A stretch of DNA of 48,381 nucleotides, taken from the NCBI GenBank assembly GCA_002415855.1, contig DIAS01000002.1:6809-55189 (forward strand), written 5' to 3'. This DNA is from Bacteroidales bacterium UBA5072. Lineage in GTDB: Bacteria > Bacteroidota > Bacteroidia > Bacteroidales > UBA10428. Made by a program: the position numbers and the translations under genes. This document shows positions 43,826 to 48,381 of this stretch, piece by piece; the stretch's first letter is position 1; every line of letters starts with the position of its first letter. Below the pieces are notes generated by a model. That model did no database searches. It was not told the origin of the DNA and worked only from the letters and a program-made list of their open reading frames with translations.

Positions 43826-44097
43826 CTACTAATCATTTGGACAATAAGTGTATTATCAACTATTCACTTTTAGAATTATTTAGTTGATCTTTATTGACAT
43901 TTAATCTATTGAATGTTAATATCTTATATTCTTAATAACACAAGATTTTGAGTAATTTGTGTCAAAATGCTGGAAATTATGCTAAAAAAATAGGCAAAAA
44001 ATGCGCAGTTGGAATTGATAAGAACCGGTCTTGTTACCGGCAATTAAAAATGCAGTGAAATTGGCAATGCGAATGCTGTATAAATAAAATCACTGCA

Positions 44098-44295
44098 ATG
44101 GATACGAGACAAAAACGACGTATCATCATGTATCATGAGTTCCATTCACTACGCAATGTTGAACATTTTACGATTCGAAGAATCGCAGATCATTTATCGA
44201 TTAATTTCCGGACTGTCAAGAAGTTGTTCAGCATGCCCGAAGAACAGTTCGGCGAGTATGCTGTATCCCGATTCCGGGAATTTTTGATTATTTGA
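44098..44295 (+). pseudogene. Truncated IS21-type transposase (IstA N-terminal HTH fragment)
   Basis: The 65-residue fragment MDTRQKRRIIMYHEF, then FTIRRIADHLSINFRTVKKLFSMPEEQF resembles the N-terminal helix-turn-helix of IstA-like proteins, which normally exceed 400 residues. It ends in a stop without the catalytic domain. No IstB partner or IS ends are visible. A GCAGTGA/TCACTGC inverted repeat lies just upstream (about 44052-44096). The assignment is by pattern; a small HTH regulator is the alternative. Confidence 0.45.
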
Positions 44296-44403
44296 CAACA
44301 CCCGTTGTTGAGCCAGATTTCTATAAAATTTTATTACCCAAAGGTTACTTTTTCAACGTTGGTAGTATATAAGCATTAAATACTACTAATTAAATCATTC
44401 GCT

Positions 44404-44622
44404 ATGCTAAAAACTGGAGAATTGTGCATAGAAAGCGGTTTTTATAGATGTAATGTACACGTAGAAAACCTCATATTTATAGAGAAAGGCTATAAAGTCC
44501 CGGAGTGTTCTCTTGGTCCATATGGTCCACATACAACATTATGGGGACCGGCAAGAAAAGTTTCCCATATCGTTTCCGAGTTAAAAGCCAGACAGATGCA
44601 TCCTGCAGAATCCTCCCGCTGA
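44404..44622 (+). CDS. Small cysteine-containing hypothetical protein, 3' end possibly fused to IS sequence
   Basis: A 72-residue frame, not a family I can name. MLKTGELCIESGFYRCN, LIFIEKGYKVPECS and HTTLW resemble small zinc-ribbon-like proteins that carry a SGxYxC and FPPC pattern. The last 20 or so residues look unrelated and coincide with the start of transposase-like DNA, so the original 3' end may have been replaced. It could also be a spurious frame. Confidence 0.4.
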   Translation: MLKTGELCIESGFYRCNVHVENLIFIEKGYKVPECSLGPYGPHTTLWGPARKVSHIVSELKARQMHPAESSR

Positions 44623-44630
44623 TCCTTTGG

Positions 44631-44807
44631 CAGTCAATTGCGTGTTTTCTTGATCACCCAGATTACATTTATATAAACTGGATGAGCCTGGAAAAGGAAT
44701 TTGCTCCGTTGTTTGGAAGCACAGGCTGGCTATCAGTACCTATTCACACTATAGTGGGATTGTTGTTTTGGAAATCAAATATCACTATTGTCCGGCAAAT
44801 TCAATAA
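44631..44807 (+). pseudogene. Truncated IS5-like transposase N-terminal fragment
   Basis: In the frame ending at 44807 the segment HPDYIYINWMSLEKEF, then APLFGSTGWLSVPIHTIVGLLFWK matches the N-terminal pattern of IS5-type transposases (a W...EEF...LYS.TGRPS.PIR.MVGLLLLK block). The catalytic part is missing and the last residues diverge. Together with the IstA-like piece it marks a decayed insertion region. Confidence 0.5.
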
Positions 44808-44960
44808 TTCAACCGCTACGCGGTTGATCGGTTTTTATGTCATGCTGTTCTACAATAATTTGTCCTCTACAAGGACAGGAACAACTTCGTAGAAGTTGCA
44901 TTATTGTAGAAAATGCAAAATCAACCCCTCCGCTCAGGCAACCTCATAGGTTGAATTATT
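44803..44960. repeat. 158-bp nested palindromic element
   Basis: A perfect 12 bp terminal inverted repeat (AATAATTCAACC at 44803-44814, inverted at 44949-44960) encloses a second perfect 12 bp inverted pair (TTCTACAATAAT at 44848-44859, inverted at 44900-44911). Four small hairpins sit inside: TCAACCGC-TAC-GCGGTTGA (44809-44827), TGTCCT-CTACA-AGGACA (44861-44877), CAACTTC-GTA-GAAGTTG (44882-44898) and CAACCT-CAT-AGGTTG (44939-44953). No gene is present. It resembles a miniature, non-autonomous or REP-like element. Confidence 0.85.
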
Positions 44961-45237
44961 TCAAGTGTTTAAGATTATTTCGTGTATTTTACCTGACAGC
45001 AGTGAATCAAATATCCCCTAACGATAATTGTGTTTAATCTGGGAGTATTTTCTCTCTCTTTTTATAAGAAACTACTATAAATAGAAAACCCTATTTTGCC
45101 GGCCGTTTTAATGCCAATACCATACAATTGATTAATCAGCCGACAGGTGAAGTCCACGACGGTCATGCTGAGGGTTTCTCCCGGATACAATAAAGACAAT
45201 CAGGAATAGGATTTACCTCAACGGGGTTTGGCAGTGC

Positions 45238-45780
45238 TCACTTCATTTCCTTAATCCTGCTGAGCAGATACGCACTTAACTCGTTGGCAATGCCAAACAC
45301 AACGGCGATGACACCCAGGTAAAATACGCCCTGGGCCGTGAAGTTCCCCATCAAAACATGCAGGAAATAACCGAATAACAAAGTTAAAAAGGCATTCAGC
45401 AGGTATAGTGCTGCAAAAGCATTCTGCCGGCTGACCAGCAGGCCGGCCTCTATGAATTCGCTCAGGGCATAGAAGAGAACCCATACCAGGATGATCCACA
45501 GAATCTCATTCCGGGGTGAATTTGTGTGCACTCCGAGATAAAAGCAAAACGCCAGGTTCAGGATCCCGGAAGCTATGGTCCATCCCCTGAATTGCGTTTT
45601 TCTGAAAAGTATGCCGGTGCTGATGAGCAGCAAGGATACCATGCCAATAAGAACAATAAAAAGAACAGCCAGGGCCCTTACTGTTCCAACCATCCTGAGC
45701 ATAGCGATGATGCCGAAAAGGATCAGAAATGCACCTTTGAAGGCCGGCAGCCAGGGTTTATCATAAGACTTTAATTCCAT
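45238..45780 (-). CDS. HdeD-like DUF308 membrane protein
   Basis: A 180-residue protein with six predicted helices, starting MELKSYDKPWLPAFKGAFLILFGIIAML. The internal repeats of three helices (SLLLISTGILFRK, WTIASGILNLAFCFYLG, YFLHVLMGN) fit the duplicated DUF308/HdeD fold, associated in enterobacteria with acid stress. The start at 45780 precedes the usual N-terminus; a start at 45831 would add a second leader. No clear operon partner. A 277 bp stretch between 44961 and its stop holds no gene. Confidence 0.75.
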   Translation of the reverse strand: MELKSYDKPWLPAFKGAFLILFGIIAMLRMVGTVRALAVLFIVLIGMVSLLLISTGILFRKTQFRGWTIASGILNLAFCFYLGVHTNSPRNEILWIILVWVLFYALSEFIEAGLLVSRQNAFAALYLLNAFLTLLFGYFLHVLMGNFTAQGVFYLGVIAVVFGIANELSAYLLSRIKEMK

Positions 45781-45861
45781 AAAAGGTAAGTTTTGCCCAA
45801 ATATATAAAAAAACAAAATGCACCGGATCAACGGGGCTTAGAACCAATCAGAATTATTTAT

Positions 45862-45869
45862 TACCTTTG
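45862..45869 (+). promoter_or_regulatory. Probable -7 element of the outer-membrane protein gene
   Basis: TACCTTTG is a perfect TAnnTTTG box about 105 bp before the preferred start at 45975. A TTTG -33 partner is not clear. A transcript from here would leave a leader of roughly 100 nt. Confidence 0.45.
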
Positions 45870-45974
45870 AAACGCTAATGGATTCCAAGATTCACACACT
45901 TGTTGTTCAAGCCTATAATTGAATTCAAATATTTGGCTTTTATGATACATAATTCAAAACAAATCCTGGAGAAT

Positions 45975-46718
45975 ATGCTGAGAACCATGGCTGTTTTCAT
46001 TGCACTTGCAGGATCCCTGACCATCCCCTGTGCTGCACAGAAAGATTCCGTGAAGACCCTCAAGAATAACATCCGTGTTAACATTACCAATCCATTGATT
46101 TTCAGCCCGCAATACAACATTATCGGGTATGAACGGGTGATCACTGATCACCAGACCGCCTCGATAAGTCTCGGCAGGTTTGCACTCAGAAAATTCAAAG
46201 ATATAGAGGGTGATTCCGTGGGTATAGAGGACCAATATCACGACAAAGGCTTCAATGTTTCCTTTGATTATCGTTTTTACCTTAAAAGTGAAAACAGGCA
46301 CAATGCCCCGAGAGGCGTTTATCTGGGGCCCTATTATGCTTTCAATTATTTTTCGCGTGAAATTACCTGGGATATAAAAACCAGTAGTTTTACCGGGGCA
46401 GTAAATACAAACTTTGACTTTACGGCAAACCTCATCGGTTTGCAGATGGGATATCAATTCGTTATTTGGAATCGTTTGACAATCGACATGATCCTGATAG
46501 GTCCCGGTTTATGGTTTTTAAAGGTTAAAACCGGTTTTGACACCACATTGTCACCTGAAGATGAAGCCCTGCTGTTGGAAAAAATAAATGGATTTGTGAA
46601 GGAGAAATTTCCCGCATCTGATTTAGTATTCACAGGTGAAAACTTTGAGGCTAAAAAGGTTGCCAAGACATCCACGGCGGGCTTACGATATATGATTAAT
46701 ATAGGGTTCAGATTCTAG
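45975..46718 (+). CDS. Outer-membrane beta-barrel protein
   Basis: A 247-residue protein. ATG 45975 (MLRTMAVFIALAGSLTIPCAAQ) gives a signal peptide and is preceded by GGAG; in-frame starts at 45942 and 45900 (TTG) are possible. The mature part is a row of short amphipathic strands (NIRVNITNPLIFSPQYNIIGYERV, GVYLGPYYAFNY, NLIGLQMGYQFVIW), ending in MINIGFRF with the C-terminal Phe typical of outer-membrane barrels. It resembles DUF3575-type proteins. The role is unknown. Confidence 0.82.
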   Translation: MLRTMAVFIALAGSLTIPCAAQKDSVKTLKNNIRVNITNPLIFSPQYNIIGYERVITDHQTASISLGRFALRKFKDIEGDSVGIEDQYHDKGFNVSFDYRFYLKSENRHNAPRGVYLGPYYAFNYFSREITWDIKTSSFTGAVNTNFDFTANLIGLQMGYQFVIWNRLTIDMILIGPGLWFLKVKTGFDTTLSPEDEALLLEKINGFVKEKFPASDLVFTGENFEAKKVAKTSTAGLRYMINIGFRF

Positions 46719-46811
46719 AAATTCCGGGATATCCGGTTAATGTTCTTTTTATTTCTATTAATATTAACTTTCAGGCTAAATCCAAAGCACATAAATTAAA
46801 ACATTATAATC

Positions 46812-47294
46812 ATGAAAAACAAGGTTTTAAAAGGAGTATTCTTTGCATGTACCATGACCTTAATCATTGCTTGTAATGCAAAGAAAACAGAACCTGCCGT
46901 TGACGTTGAACAGATAAAGAAAGAAATTCAGGCTAAGGAAGATGAATATGCTGCTACTTACAATGCAGGAGAAATGAAAAACATAGGTTATTATGCAGAG
47001 GATGCGATAACTTTTGCTCAAAACCAGGAACCATTTGTGGGCAAAGCAGCAATTATCGGATATTTAGCTGCCAACATAGATTCTTTGTCAAAAACAAATA
47101 AAATTTCATACACCACCAAAGAGGTCTTTGTTTCGAGTGATGGTAATCAGGTGGTTGAAATCGGCTATTACAAAGTGGTTGATTCCGCCAATACTCCTGT
47201 GAATACCGGTAATTACATGACGCTGTTTGTAAAAAGAGATGGGAAATATGTCTGCCTGAGAGACATGAGTGCCTCTGATATGCCCATTCAATAA
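46812..47294 (+). CDS. DUF4440 / SnoaL-like lipoprotein
   Basis: A 160-residue lipoprotein with Cys21 in LIIAC. The mature part (about 30-155) has the NTF2-like plan of DUF4440 proteins: a long helix (IQAKEDEYAATYNAGEMKNIGYYAEDAITFAQN), PFVGKAAIIGYL and paired strands ending GKYVCLRDMSASDMP. The family includes small ligand-binding or isomerase-like proteins without a fixed reaction. It is separated from the preceding barrel gene by 93 bp and converges with the glycine-rich gene. Confidence 0.86.
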   Translation: MKNKVLKGVFFACTMTLIIACNAKKTEPAVDVEQIKKEIQAKEDEYAATYNAGEMKNIGYYAEDAITFAQNQEPFVGKAAIIGYLAANIDSLSKTNKISYTTKEVFVSSDGNQVVEIGYYKVVDSANTPVNTGNYMTLFVKRDGKYVCLRDMSASDMPIQ

Positions 47295-47388
47295 AGGGAT
47301 ATTCCATACATGCTTGCAGACTGTCCGAAATGTATTTTTCGACAGCCTTTTCTGTTTCTAACGCTGAATGGGCTTATTTTGAGGTTAT

Positions 47389-48381
47389 TTATCGTCTTCT
47401 GCCTCCGCCTCCGCTAAAGCCGCCGCCACCCCTGGAAGCGCCGCCACCGCCATAACTCCTGCTGCCACTATAACCTCCGCCTCCACTGTAACCTCCGCTG
47501 CTCCTGGTACGTGATGCCCCCGATGTAGACGATCTTTGCTGAGCAGAATAGTTTGAACCCGATTGACGCGTTGATGCCGATCCGGTCGACTGACGGGTTG
47601 AGGGTGATGCAGCGGGACGTGTCGATGCCGAAGCTCCTGTTGAGGGACGGGTTGATGGTGATGCAGCGGGACGTGTGGATGGCGAAGCTCCTGTTGAGGG
47701 ACGAGCTGATGCGTTGTTACGACTATAGTTTCCATTAGCCATATTATGGTTCACAGTATTGGAAGTATTTCTGGAGTTATTGTAGTTATTATAATTATTC
47801 GTATTATGAATCACAACGGTATTACCATGATTATATCCACCGTGATAATAATAATGATTATGATGATAAACGCCAACTGCCATAACCGTGAATGCCGCAA
47901 AATAGGGTGGATAAAATCCGTAATAATAAGGCGGAACGTAGGGCACATAAACCGGTGAATACACATACTGTACGATAGGTGTTGTTTCAACTACAACCGT
48001 GGTGGTTGTTGCAGGAGCACTCACCGTAACAGGTTCCGGGCCAACATAGGCCGGATTGGCAGTAACGGCAGGAGTTACAGATGTTTTTGGTTCAACGATA
48101 TAATCTTTACCATACAAATCCTTATCTCCGACAATTTGCATCGAGACTTTTTCATCCTTGTCTTTTGATACCAAAATGACGGCAACATCCTGTGTTTCTT
48201 TTTCAGTGACAGCAACCTGAAGAATAAATGTAAAGTCATCCCCATCTTGCTTGGTAATAACTTTGATGAAATCAACCTTGTTATCCAGGTCCAAATCCAG
48301 GTTGTTGATTCCGGTCTTTTCAAGATTCAGCGACTTTTCAAAGTCCTCAATGGTCTTCGACTTTTGAAAAAGATCCAATAC
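47389..48381 (-). CDS. Low-complexity Gly/Ser-rich surface-type protein (5' end outside window)
   Basis: The frame is open to the right edge, so the N-terminus is missing. The first visible part (DLDLDNKVDFIKVITKQ, VAVILVSKDKDEKVSMQIVGDKDLYGKDYIVEP) looks like a small folded domain. A Pro/Tyr-rich segment follows (PIVQYVYSPVYVPYVPPYYYG), then a hydrophobic stretch and an Asn/His-rich HNHYYYHGGYNHGN region. The C-terminal 120 residues repeat STGAS, STRPAAS and STRQS, ending in a GGGG/SYGG tail with RRR. I do not recognise the family. The repeats at DNA level may slip. Confidence 0.78.
   Translation of the reverse strand, partial: VLDLFQKSKTIEDFEKSLNLEKTGINNLDLDLDNKVDFIKVITKQDGDDFTFILQVAVTEKETQDVAVILVSKDKDEKVSMQIVGDKDLYGKDYIVEPKTSVTPAVTANPAYVGPEPVTVSAPATTTTVVVETTPIVQYVYSPVYVPYVPPYYYGFYPPYFAAFTVMAVGVYHHNHYYYHGGYNHGNTVVIHNTNNYNNYNNSRNTSNTVNHNMANGNYSRNNASARPSTGASPSTRPAASPSTRPSTGASASTRPAASPSTRQSTGSASTRQSGSNYSAQQRSSTSGASRTRSSGGYSGGGGYSGSRSYGGGGASRGGGGFSGGGGRRR

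Noticed and set aside
44837..45037. 66-codon frame within the palindromic element
   Set aside because: It reads through hairpin DNA and has no family resemblance.
47300..47388. Bidirectional terminator between the convergent DUF4440 and glycine-rich genes
   Set aside because: The CTGTCCGAAA / TTTTTCGACAG hairpin is imperfect and lacks a clear T run, so support is too weak to list.

Overview
The window is a Bacteroidota chromosome segment, most likely Bacteroidales-like and possibly from an uncultured lineage. The evidence is a type IX secretion (T9SS) module with type A and type B sorting tails, a PorP/SprF protein, a SusC-like TonB receptor, BACON domains, a Bacteroides-type bifunctional Fkp, the acpP/purN divergent pair, and promoters of the TTTG-N19-22-TAnnTTTG type. 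I identify these families by motif recognition only; no database search was run.

Layout. 0-2.3 kb: housekeeping genes (acpP edge, purN, tatD-like, tcdA). 2.4-4.3 kb: a hybrid histidine kinase with an upstream STAS-like protein. 4.5-6.9 kb: a TonB-dependent receptor. 6.9-16.2 kb: a tight five-gene minus-strand operon made of a secreted type B adhesin, PorP/SprF, a PD40-PKD-degenerate OmpA protein, an unknown secreted protein and a two-component-style propeller fused to a SpoIIE phosphatase. 16.5-23.0 kb: a lipoprotein cytochrome c, then an operon of DUF4126, metallo-beta-lactamase fold, S9 peptidase, serine hydrolase and ThuA-like proteins. 23.2-27.6 kb: fkp and a divergent Wzi-like capsule protein. 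27.6-31.3 kb: a BspA-type LRR protein, a PEGA-TonB protein and a small secreted unknown. 31.4-37.7 kb: tRNA-Gln(CUG), glnS, folB, a CWC protein, a DUF819 transporter, a sugar-binding lipoprotein and tRNA-Cys, interleaved with an unusual set of repeats. 37.8-45.0 kb: a visibly more AT-rich accessory stretch with a broken S74 fragment, a LytS/LytTR sensor pair, a FISUMP/HYR/PKD T9SS protein, transposase remnants and a nested palindromic element. 45.2-48.4 kb: DUF308, an outer-membrane barrel, a DUF4440 lipoprotein and a partial glycine-rich protein.

The most unusual feature is a recurring intergenic architecture of short tandem repeats (7, 8 or 22 bp units), often in inverted orientation. In two places an inverted pair of such arrays brackets one small accessory gene. 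One is a four-helix-bundle gene of the 23S-intervening-sequence type, interrupted by a single TGA, and it lies between glnS and tRNA-Gln. The other is an intact GxxExxY nuclease-fold gene. A third site (33889-34056) and a fourth (37470-37563) have inverted repeat ends but no gene. I suggest these are related cassette-like elements; mobility is inference.
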